A stretch of DNA of 64,000 bases from Legionella sp. (lineage in GTDB: Bacteria; Pseudomonadota; Gammaproteobacteria; Legionellales; Legionellaceae): contig JARLJR010000083.1 in the NCBI GenBank assembly GCA_031291095.1, forward strand, positions 62,001 through 126,000. Direction: 5' to 3'. Under the pieces are notes generated by a model, which had not been told where the DNA came from, did no database searches, and saw nothing but the letters and a program-made list of their open reading frames with translations. Numbering within the stretch: position 1 is the stretch's first letter; each line of letters starts with the position of its first letter. The position numbers and the translations under genes are program-made. This document shows, piece by piece, positions 1 to 7,702 of this stretch.

Positions 1-80
1 CGAACTTTAATATCAGGATACTTGGGGTTAACAACAGCTTTCGGAAGTTCCCAGAGAGGCGTCATATCATTGCTCCACAT
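1..80 (-). CDS. hypothetical protein, N-terminal part (runs off the window)
   Basis: Only the first 26 codons are present. The ATG at 80 reads M-W-S-N-D-M-T-P-L-W and the frame stays open to the window edge. It starts just after the stop of the gene at 87-263, so the two are probably co-transcribed on the minus strand. Too little is visible to suggest a function. Confidence 0.55.
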   Translation of the reverse strand, partial: MWSNDMTPLWELPKAVVNPKYPDIKV

Positions 81-86
81 TTTGTG

Positions 87-263
87 TTACTTGACCAAGT
101 TAAAAAGGTGTTCTTCGGCATCGGCTGCCACATTTTCCAATTCAACCAAGACGTCCCACTTTTCTCTATCATAATCACCATCATAATCAAAATTATTATA
201 AACATCTAAATATGCTTTCTTAGCATCACGCCATGCCATCAAAGATTTAATTATCTCATTCAT
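87..263 (-). CDS. small acidic hypothetical protein (58 aa)
   Basis: The start is set at the ATG at 263 (M-N-E-I-I-K). The longer frame reaches back into the upstream gene and lacks a good ribosome site. The ATG overlaps the end of the gene at 256-555, which suggests translational coupling. The product is acidic and probably helical, with a D-Y-D-G-D-Y-D patch. I recognise no family. Confidence 0.6.
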   Translation of the reverse strand: MNEIIKSLMAWRDAKKAYLDVYNNFDYDGDYDREKWDVLVELENVAADAEEHLFNLVK

Positions 264-555
264 CAATTTTCTCCATAATATAATCAAAGAACTCATTGCC
301 TGTATTTGGTTGAGCACTCAATGATTTATATTCAAGATGTGTATTAGATTCTCTAACTTCATCCTCAGACATAACAAAATACATCTTGTTGTACATCCCC
401 ATAGACACAAACTCACCGTTTATTTCTTTGTAAATGTAATAGAAGCTACCACTACCATCCGCAGTCGTATCAATGGCCATATACTTTCTACCGAAGTGGA
501 TAGAATCAAATTTCTTGGTATCACAGATGACTTTTAGTCTGATTATATCTTCCAT
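256..555 (-). CDS. hypothetical protein (99 aa)
   Basis: An ordinary soluble protein with alternating charged and aromatic residues, compatible with a small mixed alpha/beta fold. No signal peptide or membrane segment is visible. Its 3' end overlaps the start of the 58-aa gene downstream. I recognise no family. Confidence 0.6.
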   Translation of the reverse strand: MEDIIRLKVICDTKKFDSIHFGRKYMAIDTTADGSGSFYYIYKEINGEFVSMGMYNKMYFVMSEDEVRESNTHLEYKSLSAQPNTGNEFFDYIMEKIDE

Positions 556-635
556 TACAACTTCCTATATATGAGTATTATTTTGATTAGCTAAACATAC
601 TAACAAAATGAACGTCAGACCAAAATATACTAACA

Positions 636-803
636 TCATTCATCCCCATCATATTCATGAACTTCTTTCCGACCGAGACCAGTCCCCCATTTACTTTGGT
701 TAAGGCGACGACCGGACACACCAGAAATGACAAAGTCCAGCGCATTATTAAGAGCACGTCGAACACGACGCGCGGCTTCCCGTTTGTTATATTTTTTAGA
801 CAT
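636..803 (-). CDS. small basic protein (55 aa)
   Basis: Reads from the ATG at 803 (M-S-K-K-Y-N-K-R-E-A-A-R-R-V-R-R) to a TGA at 636. AGAGG lies about 8 nt upstream of the ATG and a near-consensus promoter sits at 828-856. The N-terminal half is rich in Lys and Arg and the tail is acidic. A longer frame over the same stretch has no matching ribosome site, so this is the likelier product. The composition would suit nucleic-acid binding, but no family is recognised. Confidence 0.6.
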   Translation of the reverse strand: MSKKYNKREAARRVRRALNNALDFVISGVSGRRLNQSKWGTGLGRKEVHEYDGDE

Positions 804-827
804 AATTGGCCTCTTGATTTAAGATTC

Positions 828-856
828 ATTATAAAGATTATTCAAAGATATGTCAA
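828..856 (-). promoter_or_regulatory. sigma70-type early promoter
   Basis: On the minus strand TTGACA (856-851) and TATAAT (833-828) are separated by 17 nt. The match is perfect and it points at the gene starting at 803. Confidence 0.75.
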
Positions 857-859
857 CAG

Positions 860-1501
860 TTATTTTACAACTTTATAGAATGAATCCATTCGAATAGTTT
901 CAATCAACCTATAATTTTTATTGACCTGCTGGAGATACTCTATAATTTCTCCATCACCATTCTCTGCTACGATCAGCGGAGTATGCTTCCTTATGTTATT
1001 TTCACCACCAATCAAAGCATAGATCTCATATTCTTCCACATCCAGTGCAATCATATCTAAATGTTCAAATTGGAAATTATCAATCTTTAACTGTGGAACA
1101 TAACCACTGATATCAAGATCAACCTTATGCATGCCAGCGTTTGTTGGGTGAGAACGATTAATACGAATCATCTTATGCTCATCACCAAGAGCTGCATTGA
1201 TCTTGACAATATTTTCTTCTTGGCAGTTATTTACTAGACAGTGAAAATTCAAATAGTCTGGTTCAAAGGTGTAGACATGTTTAAAAATCTTTGACAGCAG
1301 ACGCGGATACATTCCACATGCACCACCAGCCTGAACACAGCAGAAGTCTCCCTCTCTATATTTTAGATAAGCGTCCTTAAACGCTGGCCATTCCTTTGTA
1401 ATAATATACCATAACATTACATCGTCTGCTGGCCACATCCAATCACCAACATCTTCGATATATTCTGTTCTAATACAAGTTCTCGCGTCAAAAGGTTTCA
1501 T
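860..1501 (-). CDS. FkbM-family methyltransferase-like protein
   Basis: About 213 residues. It contains the SAM-binding signature V-Q-A-G-G-A-C-G-M-Y, followed by V-Y-T-F-E-P-D and a later L-D-V-E acidic motif, the layout of FkbM-type class I methyltransferases. The start is placed at the ATG at 1501 because GGAG lies just upstream; a longer frame would run into the preceding gene. FkbM enzymes usually O-methylate sugars or small metabolites, so glycan or surface modification is possible. The substrate cannot be read from sequence. Confidence 0.7.
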   Translation of the reverse strand: MKPFDARTCIRTEYIEDVGDWMWPADDVMLWYIITKEWPAFKDAYLKYREGDFCCVQAGGACGMYPRLLSKIFKHVYTFEPDYLNFHCLVNNCQEENIVKINAALGDEHKMIRINRSHPTNAGMHKVDLDISGYVPQLKIDNFQFEHLDMIALDVEEYEIYALIGGENNIRKHTPLIVAENGDGEIIEYLQQVNKNYRLIETIRMDSFYKVVK

Positions 1502-1515
1502 AATAGCTCCAATGT

Positions 1516-1821
1516 TTAATTGTGTATGCATTTATATACTCGCCTCAAATTTTCTTTAAACCATTTACCAGCATATTCACATGTCTCTAATGTAGTAAAA
1601 TCACCAATAACATTAAATTGTATTTGTGAAGGTGGAACTGCGCTCGGATCTTCATAAGGAAACTTTAATGGTAACGTCGTGGTAGATACAACTATCAAAG
1701 ACCAATGTAATGATTGAATTTGGATTGGTGCTTGAACACTTTGTTTTTCAGGAGAAAAATGTAGTGGCAAGAACAGTAGTAATAACGTTGTTATTGATAC
1801 CATTAAAAACCAACGAATCAT
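1516..1821 (-). CDS. small membrane-anchored protein (101 aa)
   Basis: The N-terminus (M-I-R-W-F-L-M-V-S-I-T-T-L-L-L-L-F-L) is a clear signal anchor. The rest is soluble and probably periplasmic, rich in Ser, Thr and Pro. It lies between the methyltransferase gene and the 204-aa gene with almost no spacing. I recognise no family. Confidence 0.65.
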   Translation of the reverse strand: MIRWFLMVSITTLLLLFLPLHFSPEKQSVQAPIQIQSLHWSLIVVSTTTLPLKFPYEDPSAVPPSQIQFNVIGDFTTLETCEYAGKWFKENLRRVYKCIHN

Positions 1822-2436
1822 TTACTTTGCCGCCTTTAGTAATGACTCCATCCAAACAACTTCCTGTGATTTCTTTCTAAAATCAGCAAGAGGCAACATT
1901 AAGGTATAATCCCAAACTTCTGGGTTCACCGCCATAAACGGAGACTTTAAATATTGTGTGTCGAAAAGATATTTGTGGATACAAGGTTTAAATAGACCAA
2001 ATTGGCTTGCTCCTTTTAAAATCTGATAGTTAATTTTTAACTTTGTCCTTGAATTATATTTATCATCAGTAATCGTCTGGTATAAGGCATCCATTAACTT
2101 TGCACGATGATATGGTGAAAGGTAATGCATATTAATTCCTAAAATTGAATCCTTATACAACTCAATAGGGAAGATTAGTGGGAATACGTCGTAATACGGA
2201 AGCTTTAGTTTATGTTTTGGATCATAATTAAACAGATACATCTTGCCAATTGAGTTAACTGATAGTTTCTCAATATTCTGGAATGGCATAGGGTTTCTTT
2301 TAATCTGTTCACCAGACGCACCAGTAACTTGTTGGGCAGCGTTTCTATACCACGCAGCAGCAGCCGCTCGATCAGACTTTGGAATACCAGCAGCAAGTCT
2401 ATCATTGGCTATATTTTGGAACATGTAATTGGCCAT
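1822..2436 (-). CDS. conserved myovirus protein, possibly structural or assembly-related
   Basis: 204 residues. The block with Y-L-F-N-Y-D-P-K-H-K-L-K-L-P-Y-Y-D and F-P-L-I-F-P-I resembles a family common in T4-like phages beside head-completion genes. The N-terminus is Ala-rich and helical. It shares its first codon region with the stop of gene 4 (2436), so the two are coupled. Position suggests head or tail assembly. I cannot assign a T4 number. Confidence 0.6.
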   Translation of the reverse strand: MANYMFQNIANDRLAAGIPKSDRAAAAAWYRNAAQQVTGASGEQIKRNPMPFQNIEKLSVNSIGKMYLFNYDPKHKLKLPYYDVFPLIFPIELYKDSILGINMHYLSPYHRAKLMDALYQTITDDKYNSRTKLKINYQILKGASQFGLFKPCIHKYLFDTQYLKSPFMAVNPEVWDYTLMLPLADFRKKSQEVVWMESLLKAAK

Positions 2437-2894
2437 TAGTTACTCTTCCCATAAATTTCTTGCTCAGTCATCAACATCCATTCCATTCCATTCTCTTTAC
2501 AATACGCTTTAGCGGCGTCAAATTTAGATTGATTTTTAGCAAATGTCATCATCTCTGTCATGAATCTCTTTTGCTGTTTAGGTGTTTTTTCTTTAGGCTG
2601 TATAGGTGGTTTTGTTTGTTTTAATGGTTTAACCTCAATAATAATTGTCTTAATCTTACCATCTTTATCTCTTAGTTTGACTCGAAAGTCGGGGAAATAC
2701 TTGTGAATCTTATTATCTGTCTTACAGCGATAATGAATGTAAAACTCCTCAGACTGCCATTCGAGTATGGACGGATCTAGATCAAATCGTGACATAAGGC
2801 GTAGCTCCCAAGAAGATCTATATACGATCTTTGTGGGGTCTCCCTTATATTTCTGTGGATTAATCGCGTGAAAGAAACCTTGTTGTAAAGTCAT
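2436..2894 (-). CDS. 4: gp4-like head completion protein
   Basis: 152 residues, close to T4 gp4 (150). The core I-V-Y-R-S-S-W-E-L-R, then W-Q-S-E-E-F, Y-F-P-D-F and I-I-E-V-K-P matches the gp4 family, whose fold is a PD-(D/E)XK nuclease; the D-F and E-V-K motifs would be the catalytic pair. In T4, gp4 helps finish DNA-filled heads before tail joining. A minus-strand late promoter lies at 2934-2927, in keeping with late expression. Confidence 0.85.
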   Translation of the reverse strand: MTLQQGFFHAINPQKYKGDPTKIVYRSSWELRLMSRFDLDPSILEWQSEEFYIHYRCKTDNKIHKYFPDFRVKLRDKDGKIKTIIIEVKPLKQTKPPIQPKEKTPKQQKRFMTEMMTFAKNQSKFDAAKAYCKENGMEWMLMTEQEIYGKSN

Positions 2895-2901
2895 TGCATC
2901 T

Positions 2902-2936
2902 CTTATAAATAGTAAGTAATCATATATATTTATAAG
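2902..2936. promoter_or_regulatory. divergent, palindromic pair of T4-type late promoters
   Basis: TATAAATA occurs on the plus strand at 2904-2911 (towards gene 48) and on the minus strand at 2934-2927 (towards gene 4). With flanking bases they form a perfect 10-bp inverted repeat (CTTATAAATA / TATTTATAAG). The right arm overlaps the AAGAGGA ribosome site of the plus-strand gene. Confidence 0.8.
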
Positions 2937-2948
2937 AGGACTAAACTG

Positions 2949-3863
2949 TTGGTCACTTCAATTAATACAAATACAACCTTTTTAAGTGCCGTAGCAGCCA
3001 TGTCGGCAGCAACTCCCGGTGGAGCAGCAATAGGGGCGGCAGTTAATGCTGCTATTGTATTAGCAAAAGAACACAATCCTTCTGGATCAGCACCACAACT
3101 CAGTTTGAATAACCAATCAACTTATTCTATTTTACGTTATCCACCAGATGGTGGAGTTTATTATATGTCCCTGTTTATATCTGAATATGTCCGTCCTTCT
3201 ATGTTAGCAAGTTTACAACTTAATTCAACTTCGACAATATGTTTACCAGTTCCCGGAAACCTCACAGACGCTCAAACACTTCAATTTAGTGTTACATCTC
3301 GTAATGCTGCCGTTGGTCTTGCTGAACAAAATTCATCGGCTGCTGGTTCTGCTGCTAGTTCTGGTGTTGGTATGGCAGCTGGAGCAGCAGAACGTGGTGC
3401 AGCTGCTGGTCTAGATACTATGATTTCTGGTGCAGGTTCGTCTTATCTTCAATCAATGGGTATTGCTCCAAATCCATTCTTAACTGTGTTATTTGAATCT
3501 CCTAACTTTAAAGAACATCAATTCTCGTGGAGATTTTCACCTAAAACTCCCCAAGAATCTGTAACGATTAAAAAAATTGTAAACACATTAAAATATCATT
3601 CACTTCCGGCTATTGGTGGTGGCGCTGGAGCATTTTTTAAATACCCAGACATCATTCAACCAGCACTTTATCCTAACCCAGATTCACTATATGTATTCCA
3701 GCCTTGCGTTGTCAAAGACATTGCAGTTAATTATGCACCATCAGGAATTCCATCATTCTTTCAAGGAACACAGGCTCCTGTTGAAATTGAACTCAAAATT
3801 AGTTTAATGGAACTTTCTCTTTGGTTAAAAAATACATATGACACAACCAATGTTGCATTCTAA
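2949..3863 (+). CDS. 48: gp48-like baseplate tail-tube cap protein
   Basis: 304 residues starting at a TTG codon 8 nt after AAGAGGA; no ATG fits better. The C-terminal half carries the gp48/gp54 tube-cap signature N-P-F-L-T-V-L-F-E, F-K-E-H-Q-F-S-W-R-F-S-P and a run resembling V-N-T-L-K-Y-H. The N-terminal half is Ala/Gly/Ser-rich. In T4, gp48 sits on the hub and starts the tail tube. It is first in a late block followed by gp53, gp27 and gp5. Confidence 0.8.
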   Translation: MVTSINTNTTFLSAVAAMSAATPGGAAIGAAVNAAIVLAKEHNPSGSAPQLSLNNQSTYSILRYPPDGGVYYMSLFISEYVRPSMLASLQLNSTSTICLPVPGNLTDAQTLQFSVTSRNAAVGLAEQNSSAAGSAASSGVGMAAGAAERGAAAGLDTMISGAGSSYLQSMGIAPNPFLTVLFESPNFKEHQFSWRFSPKTPQESVTIKKIVNTLKYHSLPAIGGGAGAFFKYPDIIQPALYPNPDSLYVFQPCVVKDIAVNYAPSGIPSFFQGTQAPVEIELKISLMELSLWLKNTYDTTNVAF

Positions 3864-3873
3864 GGAATAAATT

Positions 3874-4962
3874 ATGGTAGCCAGATATTTTCAAACATTC
3901 CCACAAATTAATTACAATTCTTATGACTGTATTGATATCACTCGGCGCGAGAAGATCATCGAATCAATCGCAGTAAACCCATACGTTTTTTATCCTATCG
4001 ACCTTCAAGACGGTCAGCGCCCAGATATCATTGCTGACAAATATTATGGAGACTCCTATTATTCTTGGCTGGTATGGTTATCAAATAATGTATTAGATCC
4101 AGTGTTGGGCTGGCATTTAGACTCAGATGATTTCTATAAAGTGATTGTACAAAATTATGGTTCAATTCAATACACACAAAGAAAAATAACAAAATGGAGA
4201 ACAAATTGGGATACTGATTTCTCTATCATTCCTCCGGCAACCTTCGCAGCACTCGGGGTAAATCAACAAGCATATTGGTCCCCAAATTATGATGTAAATT
4301 TTAATGTAATGAATTATACACGTGCAAACGTTGATATCGATGTCAATACAAATCTTATCGTTTCTATCACCCCAGACGTAACATCTAATGTTATTCCTGC
4401 GGTCGGGGATCTTGTATCCTTTGTCTTAGCAAACAATATTGTTGGTACAGCAGAAGTAATTACATCTAACACATCTAATGTTGTCGTTAATAATGTAATC
4501 GGAAATTACAATAGATTAGTTCAATACTCAACAACTTCCTCTAACACCTTTACTACAAATGACACAGTTATTGTTGCTAATAGCACTTCTAACACTACTG
4601 GTTCATTAATTTCAGCGAATTCGACAACAATTATTGTATCTTACCAAGGGAATTTAATCAATGGCTCTTCTATCACACTTAGCGACCAAAACAATGGAAA
4701 CACTGCACCATTATCCTTACCTCAATCTGTACAATTACGATCAGATTTTGGTGCTAATACATCAAATGGTACTATCATTTCCTTTTCATATGATACACTT
4801 TTAAGTTCACCAATCCCACAAGATCAAGTGGTGTATTATGAACCAGCTTATGTGTTTGACCTCTTAGATGAACATAATGCAGAAAAGCAATCGGTCCATC
4901 TTCTTGATTCGTCATATTCCTTCCAAGCGTACCAAAATCTCATGAATCAGATTAAGGATTAG
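3874..4962 (+). CDS. 53: gp53-like baseplate wedge protein with a long beta-rich insert
   Basis: 362 residues against 196 in T4. The N-terminal part has R-P-D-I-I-A-D-K-Y-Y-G-D, Y-Y-S-W-L-V-W-L-S-N-N and D-P-V-L-G-W, the LysM-like core of gp53. The C-terminus (Q-S-V-H-L-L-D and after) resembles the end of the family. Between about residues 145 and 320 lies Asn/Thr/Ser/Val-rich repeat-like sequence expected to form beta structure, absent from T4. AAGGAA precedes the ATG. It is a wedge component joining wedges around the hub. Confidence 0.8.
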   Translation: MVARYFQTFPQINYNSYDCIDITRREKIIESIAVNPYVFYPIDLQDGQRPDIIADKYYGDSYYSWLVWLSNNVLDPVLGWHLDSDDFYKVIVQNYGSIQYTQRKITKWRTNWDTDFSIIPPATFAALGVNQQAYWSPNYDVNFNVMNYTRANVDIDVNTNLIVSITPDVTSNVIPAVGDLVSFVLANNIVGTAEVITSNTSNVVVNNVIGNYNRLVQYSTTSSNTFTTNDTVIVANSTSNTTGSLISANSTTIIVSYQGNLINGSSITLSDQNNGNTAPLSLPQSVQLRSDFGANTSNGTIISFSYDTLLSSPIPQDQVVYYEPAYVFDLLDEHNAEKQSVHLLDSSYSFQAYQNLMNQIKD

Positions 4963-4967
4963 TTTAA

Positions 4968-6194
4968 ATGTTCTTTAATCCGGGAGACATCCAAGTAAAC
5001 TCTGTATTTTTGACTTCAACCAGAGGCAGTGTTGATCTTACAAATCTATATCAAATGATATCGATTTATGAATCAGTATTAATGCCGGGGGTCAATGCAG
5101 AGATTGTTGTATTAGAAGATAAGAACCTAGCTGGTGTCCTTCCCTTAATTGGAGAGGAAACCGTTACAATTTCTTTTAATACACCATCTTTAGATGGTCC
5201 TACATATACATTCTCAATCGCTTCATTACAAGATGCTCAACCCACTTCAAATCAAAAAACAAAAGCCTACCGTCTAGACTGTGTATCGACGGAAGTTAAT
5301 ACACATCAATCAACACTTATTCAAAAATCTTACAACACCAATGTATCTAATATGGTGCAGGACATCGTTAAGTCGTTCCTCAAATCGTCAAAACATATTA
5401 ATACCGAACAAACAATGGGAATTCAGCAATATATTGTAAGCAACAAACAACCATTTGATGCTATTCTTGACCTCGTTAAAAGAGCTGCGTCATCCACAAA
5501 TAAGTCATCCACTTTCGTATTCTTTGAAAATCAAGATGGTTTCAATTTCAAGACGATAGAAGGTATGTTACAACAGGCACCAGTATCAACTTATACCAAT
5601 AACACTATTACTGCTGACTCCATCTATCGTGTTATCTTTAAAAATCTCATTGGTTATACAATTCCTGAGCAGTTCAATACTCCCGGAAAGATTGGCCAAG
5701 GCGCATTCGCATCTATTACCAAAACATTCGACTTTAAAACGATGCAATTCGTTAATAACCTAACTCAACCAGCCAACATGAACTATGCCGGATCTGCAAC
5801 AAACTCAGCTGGATTCATTGCTAAGTTTGCTCAGGCTGCTGGTAGATCAATGCATTTACCAGTTGATTCTATTCAACCAGATAATTTTATCTCTAGCTTT
5901 ATTGGAAATCAAAAAGCTTTCGTTGCTAACCTTGATCAATTAAAAATGGTCATTAGAATCTTTGGGGATTCTACACTCAAAGCTGGAGACATGATTAATG
6001 TTAATATTATGCAAACTGATGGTTCTAGCGGTCAGTCTTACCTTGATCCAATGCTATCCGGTAAATGGATGATTTCAGACCTTCGTCATGTTATCCTTCC
6101 AATGGATGCTAAACCACAATACACTTGCATTTGTGAACTAACAAGTGGTGGTTATGGTGCAAGTAATGCAACATCAGGAACACCTAACGTTTAA
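4968..6194 (+). CDS. 27: gp27-like baseplate hub protein
   Basis: 408 residues (T4 gp27 has 391). The N-terminus (V-D-L-T-N-L-Y-Q-M-I-S-I-Y-E-S-V-L) and the spacing of beta-rich tube-like domains fit the hub/gpD family. The end, with G-K-W-M-I-S-D-L-R-H and L-T-S-G-G, is typical of hub proteins. AAGGAT precedes the ATG. It should form the trimeric hub under the tail tube and carry the OB-fold spike encoded next. The assignment rests on order plus weak similarity. Confidence 0.72.
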   Translation: MFFNPGDIQVNSVFLTSTRGSVDLTNLYQMISIYESVLMPGVNAEIVVLEDKNLAGVLPLIGEETVTISFNTPSLDGPTYTFSIASLQDAQPTSNQKTKAYRLDCVSTEVNTHQSTLIQKSYNTNVSNMVQDIVKSFLKSSKHINTEQTMGIQQYIVSNKQPFDAILDLVKRAASSTNKSSTFVFFENQDGFNFKTIEGMLQQAPVSTYTNNTITADSIYRVIFKNLIGYTIPEQFNTPGKIGQGAFASITKTFDFKTMQFVNNLTQPANMNYAGSATNSAGFIAKFAQAAGRSMHLPVDSIQPDNFISSFIGNQKAFVANLDQLKMVIRIFGDSTLKAGDMINVNIMQTDGSSGQSYLDPMLSGKWMISDLRHVILPMDAKPQYTCICELTSGGYGASNATSGTPNV

Positions 6195-6209
6195 ATTCTT
6201 TTATTTAAG

Positions 6210-6217
6210 AATAAATA
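6210..6217 (+). promoter_or_regulatory. late promoter (AATAAATA)
   Basis: AATAAATA lies about 50 nt upstream of the gp5-like gene, in a 73-nt gap that holds no other gene. Confidence 0.6.
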
Positions 6218-6267
6218 GTAGACGACAATCCCTTAACTGTCAACATATTTTTAAATAAAGGTTTTCA

Positions 6268-7308
6268 ATGGCTGACTTTGAATTTGGTAAACATTTTGGT
6301 GAATGGAAAGGTGTAGTTGTTAACCGTGACGATCCACTCAAATCAGGACGTTATCAGGTCAGAATCATGGGTGTCCATGACGACAATACACAAATCCCAG
6401 ATGCCCAATTACCTTGGGCACACCCTAATATGTCATTAACCTCTGCATCAATTAACCATATTGGCGCATCACCGACTGGTCTCGTGGTCGGTTCAAACGT
6501 TCATGGATATTGGGCGGACAAAGACACAACAATACCTGTTATATTAGGTACGATGCCTAGAGCTGCAGTTCCTACGAACAAATCACCATCTAATCAACCT
6601 AATCCTTATTCAAGTTATGGTGAACAGGCTAAAACTGATCCTTCTAATCAGAACGACGTAGCGTATAATGCGCGTGGCGTTCAGTCATCTGGGGTTCAAG
6701 GCGAAACGAATTTTGGTAAGGATTTTAATTCCATAATCAAAAATTCTCACGTTCAGGAAGCTCTCAACGCAATATCTCATTTAAATGAAGCTTTGCCTTT
6801 TAAGATAGCTAAATTCCCTGGTGTTCCTACTATTGGTAACGTTCCTTTTGAAAGCGGCCAGAAAATACTTAACCTTATCAAACAGCTAGATCCAAATAAT
6901 TTATCAGGATCTATTCCCGGAGCCTTGTCTGGAATCATTGGTTTAAAAAACTTAACGGATATGGCTTCAATGATGTCTGGCAATGGGAACCTCCCATCCA
7001 TGTTTATGAATTTAATTGGAAAACATGATATTGCTCAATCAGTTGCATCTATAACTTCTCAGCTTATGACCGATCCAACCACTTTACCAGTATCAACAGC
7101 AAACACTTCATCGAACACGTCGTCTAATCCTCAGCTACAAACTGCCGTTACCTTAATTATTGGCTCACTCCAGCAAGCATTTCAAAATGTACCGGGAGCA
7201 GCCAATAATGGTCAAGCAAGTTTTAATTACATGCAAGGTACATTAAAGGTTCTGGAGAACAATTTTAATACGATGGTTCAAAACATCCAAAGTAACAAAA
7301 CATCATAA
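6268..7308 (+). CDS. 5: gp5-like spike/hub protein without a lysozyme domain
   Basis: 346 residues. Residues 1-100 form the OB-fold seen at the start of T4 gp5 and gpV-type spikes: G-R-Y-Q-V-R-I-M-G-V-H, then L-P-W-A-H-P, then G-L-V-V-G-S-N-V-H-G-Y-W and V-I-L-G-T-M-P. The rest is helical and Ser/Asn-rich, with no lysozyme Glu-Asp motif and no beta-helix repeats. T4 gp5 (575 aa) fuses OB-fold, lysozyme and needle. Here wall digestion seems moved to the 865-aa protein two genes downstream. Confidence 0.8.
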   Translation: MADFEFGKHFGEWKGVVVNRDDPLKSGRYQVRIMGVHDDNTQIPDAQLPWAHPNMSLTSASINHIGASPTGLVVGSNVHGYWADKDTTIPVILGTMPRAAVPTNKSPSNQPNPYSSYGEQAKTDPSNQNDVAYNARGVQSSGVQGETNFGKDFNSIIKNSHVQEALNAISHLNEALPFKIAKFPGVPTIGNVPFESGQKILNLIKQLDPNNLSGSIPGALSGIIGLKNLTDMASMMSGNGNLPSMFMNLIGKHDIAQSVASITSQLMTDPTTLPVSTANTSSNTSSNPQLQTAVTLIIGSLQQAFQNVPGAANNGQASFNYMQGTLKVLENNFNTMVQNIQSNKTS

Positions 7309-7333
7309 ATATAACTAAAAAGGTGTAGTTATG
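7304..7333 (+). promoter_or_regulatory. late promoter embedded in a hairpin over the next start codon
   Basis: CATAAATA at 7304-7311 overlaps a 7-bp hairpin: ATAACTA (7311-7317) with TAGTTAT (7326-7332). The ribosome site AAGGTG lies in the loop and the ATG of the next gene begins in the right arm. A late transcript starting near 7317 would lack the left arm, so only read-through RNA should hide the start. Confidence 0.6.
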
Positions 7334-7699
7334 AAAAAGTCAGATTATATTAAACATCCAGAAGGAGACGCAGCGGTAACACCAGATGCACCAGACTCCG
7401 TAGACGTCAATGATGCTCAAGATACTTCGGATGATAATAGTTCATATGAAGATAATCAAATTCAACAAGATACCTACGATCACGCTAAGGAATCTGGTGA
7501 AAAATGGTCTGAACAACGTGGTGTTATGACGTGGGTTTCTTTAGTCTCAATGATTCTTTTAATGGCTGCTTTATTCTTTGTACACGATATCGCTATACTC
7601 ACTAAACTTGGGGACATTGCTGTCTGGTATTTTGCCACAATGGGTTCAATTGTAATTGCATTCTTTGGTGTTAAAGCAGTATTAAATTTTAGAAAGTAA
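7331..7699 (+). CDS. two-helix membrane protein, holin-like
   Basis: 122 residues. An acidic soluble N-terminal part of about 65 residues is followed by two membrane helices (around M-T-W-V-S-L-V-S-M-I-L-L-M-A-A-L and W-Y-F-A-T-M-G-S-I-V-I-A-F) and a short basic tail. It is placed just before the lysin gene with a 3-nt gap. Size, topology and neighbour fit a holin or a membrane partner of the lysin, but no family is recognised. Confidence 0.6.
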   Translation: MKKSDYIKHPEGDAAVTPDAPDSVDVNDAQDTSDDNSSYEDNQIQQDTYDHAKESGEKWSEQRGVMTWVSLVSMILLMAALFFVHDIAILTKLGDIAVWYFATMGSIVIAFFGVKAVLNFRK

Positions 7700-7702
7700 A
7701 AA

